Positions 25,333 through 34,379 of a stretch of DNA of 64,000 nucleotides are shown here, one piece after another. Made by a program: the position numbers and the translations under genes. Under the pieces are notes generated by a model. That model was not told where the DNA came from. It saw nothing but the letters and a program-made list of their open reading frames with translations, and ran no database searches. This DNA is from Marinobacter nitratireducens (GTDB lineage: Bacteria > Pseudomonadota > Gammaproteobacteria > Pseudomonadales > Oleiphilaceae): positions 97,898-161,897 of the forward strand of contig NZ_ANIE01000010.1 of the NCBI RefSeq assembly GCF_000708045.1. The letters run 5' to 3'. Within the stretch, counting starts at the first letter, position 1. The number at the start of each line of letters is the position of its first letter.

Positions 25333-26451
25333 ATGTCGGACGTACGGAACGCATTCATGCCACTGCCCAAGGCCTACAGCAACGGATATAAAAGCATTCT
25401 CGATAGCCTGACGACGGCAGTGCTGGTTCTGGAAGATAATCTCAACATCCGATATCTGAACCCGTCAGCAGAAAGCCTCTTTGAAACAAGTCTGACTCGC
25501 AGCCAGGGACTGCCCTTCTCTGACATCCTGGTCGACTCTGAAGATGCACTGAAAACGCTGCGAGCAGCTTCGCAAAACGGCCAGTCCTACACCCGAAGAG
25601 AGGCCGAATTTCTGCTCACCAGTGGCTGCCGTCTGACAGTCGACTATTCAGTAACTCCCATCAGTCTGGAGCCCACCGAGCTCCTGATCGAGATTCAGCC
25701 CAGGGATCGCCTACTGAGAATCAGCCGCGAAGAAGACATGATTTCGCAACAAGAAACCACCCGGATTCTGGTACGCGGTATGGCCCATGAGATCAAGAAC
25801 CCGCTTGGCGGCATCCGGGGCGCCGCCCAACTGCTGGACCGCGAATTGAACGACGAGGATCAGCGCGAATACACACGGGTGATCATCGACGAAGCTGACC
25901 GTCTGAGAAGCCTCGTTGACAGAATGCTCGGCCCGAACAAAGCACTGAAGCTTGCCGAAACCAACATTCATGAAGTCCTGGAGCGGGTCGGCACTTTACT
26001 GGAAGCGGAAAGCAAAGGGCGTCTCGTATTCCGCCGAGATTACGACCCGAGCATCCCGGAATTTCTTGGCGACAAGGAACAACTGATTCAGGCTTTCCTC
26101 AACATTGCCCGCAACGCCATGGAAGCGGCGTTCGAAAACCAGTCCGGGCCCAGCAGCGACGAACCACCGACCATCACGTTTCGTACCCGAACACTTCGAC
26201 AGTTTACGATCGGTCATCGCCGTCACCGACTGGTATGCCGAGTTGACGTTATCGATAACGGTCCCGGTATTCCGCCGGATCTTCTACAGAATATCTTCTA
26301 TCCGATGATCAGTGGCCGTGCCAGCGGTACCGGCCTGGGACTATCCATTACCCAGAGCATCATCGGACAACATCACGGCCTGGTTGAATGCGAGAGCGAG
26401 CCAGGCCAAACCGATTTCATCATCTTCCTGCCCCTGGAGGACACCCCATGA
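25333..26451 (+). CDS. ntrB: Nitrogen regulation sensor histidine kinase NtrB (GlnL)
   Basis: A 372-residue cytoplasmic kinase/phosphatase that, with PII, sets the phosphorylation of NtrC. A PAS domain (about residues 15-110, L-D-S-L-T-T-A-V-L-V-L-E-D) precedes the H-box G-M-A-H-E-I-K-N-P-L-G-G-I-R-G-A with the phospho-accepting His near residue 154. Then come the N-box N-I-A-R-N-A-M-E-A-A and the G-boxes D-N-G-P-G-I-P and G-T-G-L-G-L-S-I. No membrane segment is present. A shorter start at 25357 has GGA eight bases upstream and suits the predicted promoter better. The stop overlaps ntrC (ATGA). Confidence 0.95.
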   Translation: MSDVRNAFMPLPKAYSNGYKSILDSLTTAVLVLEDNLNIRYLNPSAESLFETSLTRSQGLPFSDILVDSEDALKTLRAASQNGQSYTRREAEFLLTSGCRLTVDYSVTPISLEPTELLIEIQPRDRLLRISREEDMISQQETTRILVRGMAHEIKNPLGGIRGAAQLLDRELNDEDQREYTRVIIDEADRLRSLVDRMLGPNKALKLAETNIHEVLERVGTLLEAESKGRLVFRRDYDPSIPEFLGDKEQLIQAFLNIARNAMEAAFENQSGPSSDEPPTITFRTRTLRQFTIGHRRHRLVCRVDVIDNGPGIPPDLLQNIFYPMISGRASGTGLGLSITQSIIGQHHGLVECESEPGQTDFIIFLPLEDTP

Positions 26452-27875
26452 GCCAACCGGCAAACGTCTGGATTATCGACGACGACAAGAGTATTCGCTG
26501 GGTGCTGGAGCGCGCCCTTACCCAGGCCGGTATGGAGCCCCGCGTTTTTGACAGCGGCGAAAGCATCATGATGCGCCTTGAACACGAGCAGCCTGATGCC
26601 ATCATCAGCGACGTCCGGATGCCGGGCGTCGATGGCATCACCCTGCTCTCTCAAATTGTCGATGCTCACCCGGACGTCCCGGTGATCATCATGACCGCCC
26701 ACTCCGATCTCGAGAGCGCCGTAACCAGTTACCAGACGGGTGCGTTTGAGTACTTGCCAAAGCCCTTTGACGTCGACGATGCTGTTGCCCTGGTGAAACG
26801 GGCCGTCGCCCATAGCCACGAAAAACGAGCAAATGCGGAACCACAACCCGAGAATGTCGCCCGTAGCGCCGAGATTATCGGCGAAGCACCGGCCATGCAG
26901 GAAGTTTTCCGCGCTATCGGCCGCTTGTCACACTCCAACATCACCGTCCTGATCAACGGCGAAAGCGGCACTGGTAAGGAACTGGTTGCCCAGGCGCTTC
27001 ACAATCACAGCCCTCGGGCGAAGCATCCGTTTATCGCACTCAACATGGCCGCAATCCCCAAGGATCTGATTGAATCGGAACTCTTCGGCCACGAGAAAGG
27101 CGCCTTTACCGGCGCCGGGGCGGCGCGCCAGGGCAGGTTCGAGCAATCCAACGGCGGCACCCTGTTCCTTGATGAGATCGGCGACATGCCCGCCGATACA
27201 CAGACTCGCCTGCTCCGTGTACTTGCTGATGGTGAGTTCTATCGGGTCGGTGGCACCACGCCAATAAAAGTGGATGTTCGAATCATTGCCGCAACGCATC
27301 AGGACCTGGAAAAGCTCGTACAGGACGGTTCTTTCCGGGAAGACCTTTTCCACCGGCTGAACGTGATCCGCGTCCATCTGCCAAAGCTGGCTGAGCGAAG
27401 AGAGGACATTCCCAGGCTCATGGAGCATTTCCTCAAGCGAGCGGCGAAGGAACTGGCGGTGGAACCCAAGATTCTCCGCCCGGATGCCGAGGAATACCTT
27501 ACAACCCTGCCGTGGCCCGGCAACGTTCGACAGCTGGAAAACACATGCCGCTGGCTGACCGTCATGGCGAGCGGCCGTGAAATCCATATCGACGACCTTC
27601 CACCCGAACTTTTACATCAGGCTGAAACGCCAGCCACCGGCGCGACGTGGCAGGAAGGATTGCGCAGCTGGGCCGAGCAGGAACTGAAGCGTGGCAAGAA
27701 AGGCATTCTCGACACTGCGGTTCCGGAATTTGAGAGGATTATGATCGAAACGGCCCTGAAACATACCGGTGGACGCAGACGCGACGCATCGGTGCTACTG
27801 GGCTGGGGGCGGAATACACTGACCCGAAAAATCAACGAACTAGGGCTTGATCACCCTGAAAGCGACGAAGACTGA
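26448..27875 (+). CDS. ntrC: Nitrogen regulation response regulator NtrC (GlnG), sigma-54 activator
   Basis: A 475-residue enhancer-binding protein. The receiver domain has the acidic D-D-D (residues 9-11) and the phospho-acceptor in I-S-D-V-R-M-P-G near residue 53. The AAA+ domain has Walker A G-E-S-G-T-G-K-E, the sigma-54 loop E-K-G-A-F-T-G-A and Walker B G-G-T-L-F-L-D-E. The C-terminal Fis-type helix-turn-helix is near G-R-R-R-D-A-S-V-L-L-G-W-G-R-N-T-L-T. A strong GGAGG sits seven bases before ATG 26448. It probably activates the glnA and ntrBC sigma-54 promoters in this window. Confidence 0.97.
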   Translation: MSQPANVWIIDDDKSIRWVLERALTQAGMEPRVFDSGESIMMRLEHEQPDAIISDVRMPGVDGITLLSQIVDAHPDVPVIIMTAHSDLESAVTSYQTGAFEYLPKPFDVDDAVALVKRAVAHSHEKRANAEPQPENVARSAEIIGEAPAMQEVFRAIGRLSHSNITVLINGESGTGKELVAQALHNHSPRAKHPFIALNMAAIPKDLIESELFGHEKGAFTGAGAARQGRFEQSNGGTLFLDEIGDMPADTQTRLLRVLADGEFYRVGGTTPIKVDVRIIAATHQDLEKLVQDGSFREDLFHRLNVIRVHLPKLAERREDIPRLMEHFLKRAAKELAVEPKILRPDAEEYLTTLPWPGNVRQLENTCRWLTVMASGREIHIDDLPPELLHQAETPATGATWQEGLRSWAEQELKRGKKGILDTAVPEFERIMIETALKHTGGRRRDASVLLGWGRNTLTRKINELGLDHPESDED

Positions 27876-27891
27876 GAGACCGCTCTATTCC

Positions 27892-27925
27892 TTTTGGGGC
27901 GAGTCCACCTGACTCGCCCTCTCTT
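27892..27925 (+). terminator. Terminator-like hairpin after ntrC
   Basis: GGGCGAGTC-CACCT-GACTCGCCC forms a perfect 9-bp stem followed by TCTCTTC. It sits between the convergent ntrC and mshQ genes. The imperfect T run makes it moderate. Confidence 0.6.
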
Positions 27926-27945
27926 CAATCTCCGCTCCATCGGCA

Positions 27946-30900
27946 TTACCGCTCCCGCCAGTAGATTACCCGATCATGCCCGCGGTACACGCCAAACGTA
28001 GCCAGCCCAGTGGGATCCTCGTTGGCGCCATCCCCATCCCAGTCATACTCCAGCCAGCTATCCACATCCCAGACCAATGTGTCAGTCCCCGTGGTCCCAT
28101 TAGGAATCAGGCGTAAGGGCGAAGCCTGACCCAGCGAGAATATGCCACTGGAGGGCGCCGTCGAATCCAGCGCATGGTGGTTTTCTGTGTTGCTGAGAAA
28201 CGACGTATCCCATCCCGAGCAGCTATCAGCCGCGTGCCGTGCAAACCGCGCTCCGTTCCAATATTCGAGACGATAGGGCATGGTCAGCTCAGCAATGTTT
28301 TCGGGTCCGTATACATTCTCCATCGCCCAGCGACCATACCGGATCTCAAAGTTAGCCAGGGGTGAGAATACATAGGGCGCACCATCGGCACTGACCCCAT
28401 CCGAGTCAGAAACATCAGTGACGCTCCAGCTGAGTTGCGGCCTGAACGGTGCGACCTGAGCCAACGCTGTTTTGTCGAACACAAGCCTATCCGCAAGAGA
28501 GAAGTCATACCGTAATTCTCCGTTGCCCAACGTGGAAGTGGGCGTCGTGAGGGTTCCGATTGCCGGAACCGTCGTTATAGTCGTCAAAGCCCCTGACTGG
28601 TCGGTGGCCATCTGATCTGTTACCGGGTACAGGCGATCGATGTCTGAAGCAACCAGTTTCTGAAAGCCCGGGAACGTGTAATTCCGCGTGACACCACCCT
28701 GCACAGACAACGGCTGAATCCTCAATTGCGGGGGCAGCATCCAGGTAAAACTCTGCCCTGTGTACACAAACGCTACGCCCGAGTTGCAGGCCGCACCTAG
28801 TTCTCCTGCATCAATCGCTACATTGAACCGATCCGGATAGAAGCGCCCAACAGGCAAGCTCGTCCCTCCAGGAACATCCCGGCCCAGATAGCTCCCAGCC
28901 GCTGGCTGTGCATCAAATCGGAAGACACCAACCTCTGAGACCTCGGTAGCCACGGTCTCGGTGGCGGACACCGAACGGGTATGAGAATAACTTGCCGGGC
29001 TCACCACACCTGGAGCGCCACCAACCGGGGCTTCCAGGCTCGCCGAAAGGGGGATCGTCAACAGGCGGAAGTTTGGCGTCGCTGGGTTTCCCGTACACAA
29101 AGCCGAATCTGCATCCGATTCCCAACCGACCGCTGTAATCTTAAGATCAAAGACCTGCCCGGCTTTACGGAAGGCCGCGCAACTGGCATCACCGGCGGCG
29201 CAGTCGCCCGCAGACGCCACGCAGAATCCGGCCGGCACACTGACAAAGCTATCAGCTCCCGGGAGGATCAGACCATCGTCTCCGGTCGCTGTCGACCCCA
29301 CGTAACGAGCGTCAAGGTTAAGCAAACCTGCATCAGGGTACTGCACCTCAATTTCCGCTACACCGCCAGCACCGAACTGCAAATCCACACTTGTGGCACT
29401 GCCCTGTCCAGAACCAATGGCAATACCGTCAATGGACATTTGCCGTGACACCGGTCGACCGTTCGGGCCTGGATCAACATAGGTCGACCAGAACTTAACC
29501 GATTTCTGCTCATTCTCGAAGGCCGGCACACAGGCATCGCTCTGATCATCCCTGCGGACCGCCCGGACCTGGACAGGAGATTCAGGCCTGTGTGACGTCA
29601 GGTCAGGAATATCAAACGCCAGACCGGCATCAAAAAATTCCAGTCCACAGTTTCCACTATCCAAACCGCTGCCGTTGTCACACAGTGTCTGGGAGAATGC
29701 TCGAGCCGGTGGCCTGGATGCAGCAACACCCAGTAAAACGGTTCCCGGCGAGGTCTTCTGGAGCTCGCGAGTCGCCTGGCCGCCGGAAAACGTAAAGCTG
29801 TCACCCCCAACCCAACCGTTCGGACTCAAAGTCACATCCACGGGATCGGTAAACAGGGTATTACAACTGGCGTCGCTGCAGGCGCGAACCATGACACTTT
29901 CCGGCTGACACGTCAGCGCCACGCCATCGTGCACGATTTCAAAATGATCGACCCGGGCTCCCATCGGGTTGAGCTGCAGCGCGCAGAGCTGAAAATCATC
30001 AAGTTCGTGTATGTTGGTGCTACCCCCGGTCGAACCAGTCAACGACAGCAGGAAATTCTCGGGAACTGCCGCCTGTCCGGTTTCGGCCAGAGCATTGAAC
30101 GGTGCAATCAATTCCTGATAGCCACTACCAATGTCCCGCTCCACAGACACCAGCGCCTGCCCCGTGGCCCGTGAATCCACAACGATCCGATATCGATGTG
30201 GCGAGTTTGCTCCCGTGGCATCAATACCAGGGTTCAGAGAACCGGTACCGGCCAAGTAACGGTAACCACTTGTTCCAGATCCTGACCCGCGAATAGACAC
30301 AGAATCCTGAATGCGGCGCGGACCACCCTGGCGCCCTTCCGTAGGGGCAGAAAAATTGCCATACTCATCAATACCAACTCCGAGCCAGCCGCCGGCAAAA
30401 CCGCTATCGCCATTGTCACGTTGGGCATACCCGAGCGACCCACCAAAGCTCCCCGGCTGAGGCGTAACGGCCGCATCCGATAACACCACGGCAATACCAT
30501 CTGCCCCGCTACCGCCATAGGCGTAATAATCAAACTCGAGAATAACCAGATTATTGGCACCGGGCAGCAATCGTTGCAGCGTGGCTGCGGTTGACTGATT
30601 GGCCCGAGCTTCGGTCATGCGAAGACGTCCATTAACGGCAGTCGGTGTAAAACTGCCGCTTGAAACCGACGTAATCCAGTCCGCTGGATCCAGACTGCCG
30701 ACCGAGTAATCTGCCGAAAAACAGGTCGTCGCGCGTCCAGCAACCACATCCATTCGGTCCTGCCCGTAGGGTTGGGCAGCCCCGCAGAAAAAGCCCAGAA
30801 AGCAATCCCGATACTCGACCTCAACCGCCACCTCGAACGTTCCGGCAGCCGGAAACGACGTAGTGAGCGTCACCGGCGAGCGATCGCAACTGCTGGCTGT

Positions 30901-31641
30901 TGTGTAATTTGTCTGCGACAGAAGAGCACCGTCGACCGTCCAGACCTCTCGCCATTGCCGGGAGTACAATGCGCCTGGGTCGGTGCATCCAATCGTTTCA
31001 ACCGACAATGACACCGGGTCACCCACGTTCACATTGACCGGCCCCAGCGACTGGCCTTCAACCAACAAATCCACGAGGGGACTGCACAGGTCACCCAGCA
31101 GCTCGGGCGTAACTGCACCCTGATCATGAGTGAATACGGTATTTTGCCGCAGGACAATCCCCGCCTCGCTGGCAATCACCCCTTCAACGTTTGAATTGTT
31201 CCGTAGGTCAACATCATTACGGGCGTAGATAACCCCGTTAAAGAAACTGTTGTTCCGAATACTCAGAGCGCCGTCGACCACCAGAAGCAGTTGCCCGGCC
31301 GTGCCTGCACGATTGATTTCCGAGTCGTTGCCAAAGCTCAGGTCACTATCGACAAAAATCCTAACCGTTGCACCTGCCTGAACACTGAGCGCATAGTTGT
31401 TCGGAAGCACACCACCCTGATAATAATAGTCGCCGCTGCTCAGCGCCGTACCCGATGATGGCCAGGCCTGCGCGACAGGCCAACCGGTGGGGTCGATATC
31501 CAGTTGCTGATCCGTTCCAAGGTTCTCGTTCAGGCCATCAGCTGCTGAAAACACATCCTGACAGGCCGCGCCGAGGACCACATTGCTGAACACCAAACAC
31601 AGGATCAGCACAAAACACTTTCGGACCATCAAACTGTTCAT
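27946..31641 (-). CDS. mshQ: MSHA biogenesis protein MshQ, large adhesin-like protein with lectin-like domain
   Basis: A 1231-residue exported protein. The signal peptide spans about residues 1-25. Residues about 70-175 are short repeating strands (N-N-S-F-F-N-G-V-I-Y-A-R-N-D-V-D-L-R-N-N-type turns), like a small beta-helix. An Ig-like region spans about 185-300. Residues about 306-556 resemble an L-type lectin fold: L-E-F-D-Y-Y-A-Y-G-G-S-G-A-D-G-I-A-V-V-L-S-D, G-S-L-G-Y-A-Q and G-W-L-G-V-G-I-D-E-Y-G-N-F. The remainder matches DUF6701 (MshQ family), with Cys pairs and R-F-Y-P-D-R-F. It overlaps mshP by four bases. It is likely the pilus tip adhesin, by position and domain content. Confidence 0.85.
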   Translation of the reverse strand: MNSLMVRKCFVLILCLVFSNVVLGAACQDVFSAADGLNENLGTDQQLDIDPTGWPVAQAWPSSGTALSSGDYYYQGGVLPNNYALSVQAGATVRIFVDSDLSFGNDSEINRAGTAGQLLLVVDGALSIRNNSFFNGVIYARNDVDLRNNSNVEGVIASEAGIVLRQNTVFTHDQGAVTPELLGDLCSPLVDLLVEGQSLGPVNVNVGDPVSLSVETIGCTDPGALYSRQWREVWTVDGALLSQTNYTTASSCDRSPVTLTTSFPAAGTFEVAVEVEYRDCFLGFFCGAAQPYGQDRMDVVAGRATTCFSADYSVGSLDPADWITSVSSGSFTPTAVNGRLRMTEARANQSTAATLQRLLPGANNLVILEFDYYAYGGSGADGIAVVLSDAAVTPQPGSFGGSLGYAQRDNGDSGFAGGWLGVGIDEYGNFSAPTEGRQGGPRRIQDSVSIRGSGSGTSGYRYLAGTGSLNPGIDATGANSPHRYRIVVDSRATGQALVSVERDIGSGYQELIAPFNALAETGQAAVPENFLLSLTGSTGGSTNIHELDDFQLCALQLNPMGARVDHFEIVHDGVALTCQPESVMVRACSDASCNTLFTDPVDVTLSPNGWVGGDSFTFSGGQATRELQKTSPGTVLLGVAASRPPARAFSQTLCDNGSGLDSGNCGLEFFDAGLAFDIPDLTSHRPESPVQVRAVRRDDQSDACVPAFENEQKSVKFWSTYVDPGPNGRPVSRQMSIDGIAIGSGQGSATSVDLQFGAGGVAEIEVQYPDAGLLNLDARYVGSTATGDDGLILPGADSFVSVPAGFCVASAGDCAAGDASCAAFRKAGQVFDLKITAVGWESDADSALCTGNPATPNFRLLTIPLSASLEAPVGGAPGVVSPASYSHTRSVSATETVATEVSEVGVFRFDAQPAAGSYLGRDVPGGTSLPVGRFYPDRFNVAIDAGELGAACNSGVAFVYTGQSFTWMLPPQLRIQPLSVQGGVTRNYTFPGFQKLVASDIDRLYPVTDQMATDQSGALTTITTVPAIGTLTTPTSTLGNGELRYDFSLADRLVFDKTALAQVAPFRPQLSWSVTDVSDSDGVSADGAPYVFSPLANFEIRYGRWAMENVYGPENIAELTMPYRLEYWNGARFARHAADSCSGWDTSFLSNTENHHALDSTAPSSGIFSLGQASPLRLIPNGTTGTDTLVWDVDSWLEYDWDGDGANEDPTGLATFGVYRGHDRVIYWRER

Positions 31642-32051
31642 CGCACTCGCACCTCAACACGACGCACCGACTGGTCCGGGCCGGCACCACATTGACCAAC
31701 GCTGGTGATCGTATAAACCGTATTTCCTCCCGGACCACTGATATTTGCGGTGACTGACTCGCATGTCAGATCGGACCGACATCCAGAAAGAGCACCGGTA
31801 TTGAATACGAGAGGCGTCGAAAGCGCAGAGCAACTGGCGCCATCCAGCACTCTCGCAACCGCCACCTGGGCACCACTCTCGGCCGAGTAAAATGCTCTCT
31901 GGGACTGGATCTGCAGGCTCACTGACTCCCCCGTTGCCTGCTGCATCTGAGCCATACCGACCACCACCAGCGCCAGCACTGTAATGACAAACAAGGCGAT
32001 GGGTAGTCCCGCTCCCCCCTGACGGAGCGGTCCAGAAAAACTATGGCACAT
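31638..32051 (-). CDS. mshP: MSHA minor pilin-like protein MshP
   Basis: 137 residues. A short leader R-Q-G-G-A-G precedes L-P-I-A-L-F-V-I-T-V-L-A-L-V-V-V-G-M, a hydrophobic N-terminal helix without the Glu5 of ordinary pilins, as in PilX/MshP proteins. F-Y-S-A-E-S-G-A-Q-V-A follows, and four later Cys probably form disulfides. ATG 32051 overlaps the mshO end by 11 bases; an earlier in-frame ATG at 32138 would bury the helix 40 residues in. Probably part of the minor-pilin initiation complex with MshO, MshC and MshD. Confidence 0.85.
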   Translation of the reverse strand: MCHSFSGPLRQGGAGLPIALFVITVLALVVVGMAQMQQATGESVSLQIQSQRAFYSAESGAQVAVARVLDGASCSALSTPLVFNTGALSGCRSDLTCESVTANISGPGGNTVYTITSVGQCGAGPDQSVRRVEVRVR

Positions 32052-32826
32052 TTCGGACCTGAACCTCCTGACTGATAGCGGTCGACTCACCGGTATCCGG
32101 GTCTTCGAGCACGAAACGGAAGGACACGACGGCACCACGCTGCAGGCTGGGCGGCGTGACCTGAAACCTCAGCGATCCACTGCTCAGGTTTGCGGCAATG
32201 ACCTCGCGCCCAGGAAAGTTGGCCGGCAGCCCACTCGCGGGTATCGAGTTGATGCCATAGTTGCGATAGCGAAAAAGAAAGCCCCCGGACTGACAGACCG
32301 ACACCGGGTCCCCAATCACATAGAAACGCCGTTGTGGCGACTGGGTCGTGAAACGGTGCGTTGCTCCGGAATCGAACGTGACCGTCACCGGTGAGGGGCC
32401 AGATGGCACCGTGGCAGGCGGCGACACAGGACCGGGACTCCCCGAGCTGTATACATCTGCACCGTAGCCATACACAACAACTCGTCCGGATGCCGAAGCC
32501 CCACCCGGTAGAGGAACCGCCTCAAACGAATCCGGGGTTGGGCCCGCCGGCAAGTTAAGGTAGTTGGATGCAGCAAGAACGGGCATCCATTCGAGGCACG
32601 TACCGCTGGCATTGGTCCGAAGGGACGTTGGCAAGGCTTCCCGAACGCTCCGGGTCAGTTGCTCGCTAACCACAACACCCGTCAATGAACGCTGTTGGCG
32701 AGCACTTACATCAAGTGCTCCCCGCGTCGACAGGCTCACGAACTGTACGGAAATGGTAGCCACAATTGCCAGCAGGACAATCACGATTACCAGTTCGATC
32801 AAGGTGAATCCCGATAGGCGACGCAT
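32041..32826 (-). CDS. mshO: MSHA prepilin MshO (PulJ/PilW-like)
   Basis: 261 residues with a minimal type IV prepilin leader, M-R-R-L-S-G, cut before F-T-L-I-E-L-V-I-V-I-V (N-methylated Phe1 and Glu5 present). The large beta-rich C-terminal domain is Pro- and Gly-rich with few Cys. Size and position between mshD and mshP fit MshO, a minor pilin expected at the fibre tip. Its start overlaps the mshD stop by one base. Confidence 0.9.
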   Translation of the reverse strand: MRRLSGFTLIELVIVIVLLAIVATISVQFVSLSTRGALDVSARQQRSLTGVVVSEQLTRSVREALPTSLRTNASGTCLEWMPVLAASNYLNLPAGPTPDSFEAVPLPGGASASGRVVVYGYGADVYSSGSPGPVSPPATVPSGPSPVTVTFDSGATHRFTTQSPQRRFYVIGDPVSVCQSGGFLFRYRNYGINSIPASGLPANFPGREVIAANLSSGSLRFQVTPPSLQRGAVVSFRFVLEDPDTGESTAISQEVQVRNVP

Positions 32827-33326
32827 CAGAAATTGGCCCTGTAAGCAGAGAAGGCAAAAGAGTGACCACCGGGCGCAGCAATTTGCAGGTCAATCCGTTT
32901 GGCGTCCGATGAAGCCAGTCCGACCTCAACACCAGCACAGCTCACCCTGATACTGATGGAGAATCCTTGGTACCCGTTAAGCGACGCTCCCGTTGCAGAA
33001 GAGGGCGCCCCGGTCAGCCCGTCGTAGTCATCCACATCATCAAACGTTGAACGGCTCTCAGCACCTTCGGGTCCAATGGTGCAGGCGCCGGAGTACTTTG
33101 GCACACCGCCCTGCGGCGTCTGTTCATCGTACTTGCGAGCCAGAATTTCATCCATGTAGAGCTGAGCCAGCTTGATGGCCCGGGTCTCATTGAGTGGATC
33201 GGCGCTGCGGCCTGCAATCAGGGAAAAGGCGCCAACGACACCGGCAATGGCAACGCTGATGATCACAATGGTGATCACCAGTTCCACAAGCGTTGCTCCC
33301 TGCTGAGTGCGTCTCAAGGCTGGCAC
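32826..33326 (-). CDS. mshD: MSHA prepilin MshD
   Basis: 166 residues. The leader M-P-A-L-R-R-T-Q-Q-G is cleaved before A-T-L-V-E-L-V-I-T-I-V-I-I, so the first mature residue would be Ala rather than the usual Phe; Glu5 is kept. E-T-R-A-I-K-L-A-Q-L-Y-M-D-E-I-L-A is typical of PilV/MshD minor pilins. It overlaps mshC by 13 bases and mshO by one. Confidence 0.9.
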   Translation of the reverse strand: MPALRRTQQGATLVELVITIVIISVAIAGVVGAFSLIAGRSADPLNETRAIKLAQLYMDEILARKYDEQTPQGGVPKYSGACTIGPEGAESRSTFDDVDDYDGLTGAPSSATGASLNGYQGFSISIRVSCAGVEVGLASSDAKRIDLQIAAPGGHSFAFSAYRANF

Positions 33327-33775
33327 CCCCCGGAATAGACCGCTCCACGGGAGCTGATACAGGACTGGAAGGTCGAATCTCCGGAAAATGTCAGCGTCAG
33401 GTTAGTTCCGGAAGCCGGAACACCATCGGTTCCAAAAGAGAGGGTACGTGGCAACCCACCGGCGACGGACAGGGACGCTCCCTCCCGAGCGATGGTGAAC
33501 ACCCGGGGCGATGCCGAAGAGGGGCCGACCGTGAACCGGAAGGCATCGCTCGTCTGCGATATCAGCAAATCGCTGCCGGCGTTGCCCGCCAGCGCTGCTT
33601 GCTGAGCAAGCAGCGTGGCGGAGGCAAGTTGCTGACTGGCGAGTAAAGGCGAAAAAGCCCTTTTTGATGCGAAAAGACTGACACCAAGAGCTGACAGGGT
33701 CCCGACAAGAATGATCACAACCACAAGCTCTACTAGGGTAAAGCCTCTGTTTATTGTAGTGGCCACTCTGAACAT
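33314..33775 (-). CDS. mshC: MSHA prepilin MshC
   Basis: 153 residues from ATG 33775. The leader M-F-R-V-A-T-T-I-N-R-G is cut before F-T-L-V-E-L-V-V-V-I-I-L-V. GspH/FimT-like features follow: Q-L-A-S-A-T-L-L-A-Q-Q-A-A-L near residue 50, then a beta-rich domain ending with two Cys (C-I-S-S-R-G-A-V-Y-S-G-G-C). A GTG at 33823 would lengthen the leader to 27 residues, unusually long. It lies 79 bases downstream of mshA. Confidence 0.87.
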   Translation of the reverse strand: MFRVATTINRGFTLVELVVVIILVGTLSALGVSLFASKRAFSPLLASQQLASATLLAQQAALAGNAGSDLLISQTSDAFRFTVGPSSASPRVFTIAREGASLSVAGGLPRTLSFGTDGVPASGTNLTLTFSGDSTFQSCISSRGAVYSGGCQP

Positions 33776-33854
33776 GTATGGCACTCTATAACAGCCGCTG
33801 ACTTTTTCGCCCGATAGTCTCACCTTCTAGCCCACCCAAAAGGAAAGCGAGGTA

Positions 33855-34343
33855 TCAGCAGTCATCCACATTACGACTATCAACAGTTCCGTCTGCCTGA
33901 TCGTACGCGAAGGAACACTCCCCTGCGGTACTGTCGCCATCCCGATCGGCTGACACGCTGTCAGCGACTGTAATCGTCACGACACCACCGCTTGCGGTAC
34001 CAACGGTAAAGTCGTTTGTATCGAGCTGAGCTGCCGCACCGATTCCTCCGGTCGCCGCTGTCGGAAACCCATTCCCAGTGGCAGAGTTATCGATTGCCAC
34101 AGAAACACCATCAAGCGAAACCGTGGCAGCACTATTGCCATCGGCTAGCCAGCGAGCATGAGCGATCGCTGCTCCTGATTTCACGGCGCCAATTGCTCCG
34201 TCAAGCGTGGCGACTCGAGCATCGCTGCCCAGATTTGCAAACCTGGGCAAGGCAAACGCGGCCAGAATACCCAGAATAACAATCACCATCACCAGTTCGA
34301 TGAGTGTGAAACCCTGCTCTTTTTTCGCTGATATTGCGTTCAT
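33855..34343 (-). CDS. mshA: MSHA major pilin MshA
   Basis: 162 residues. The leader [11 protein letters not shown] is cleaved before [16 protein letters not shown]. The helix continues [11 protein letters not shown], then [18 protein letters not shown]. The C-terminal loop is closed by two Cys (G-E-C-S-F-A-Y to the final C), as in MshA. GGAGAAG precedes the ATG. Asp-rich composition suggests an acidic fibre surface. It is the best candidate for the main subunit because it has its own spacer and ribosome-binding site; the upstream pilin-like gene is similar. Confidence 0.88.
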   Translation of the reverse strand: MNAISAKKEQGFTLIELVMVIVILGILAAFALPRFANLGSDARVATLDGAIGAVKSGAAIAHARWLADGNSAATVSLDGVSVAIDNSATGNGFPTAATGGIGAAAQLDTNDFTVGTASGGVVTITVADSVSADRDGDSTAGECSFAYDQADGTVDSRNVDDC

Positions 34344-34379
34344 GGTACTTCTCCGTTTCTATGTCGGTTATGTAAATGC

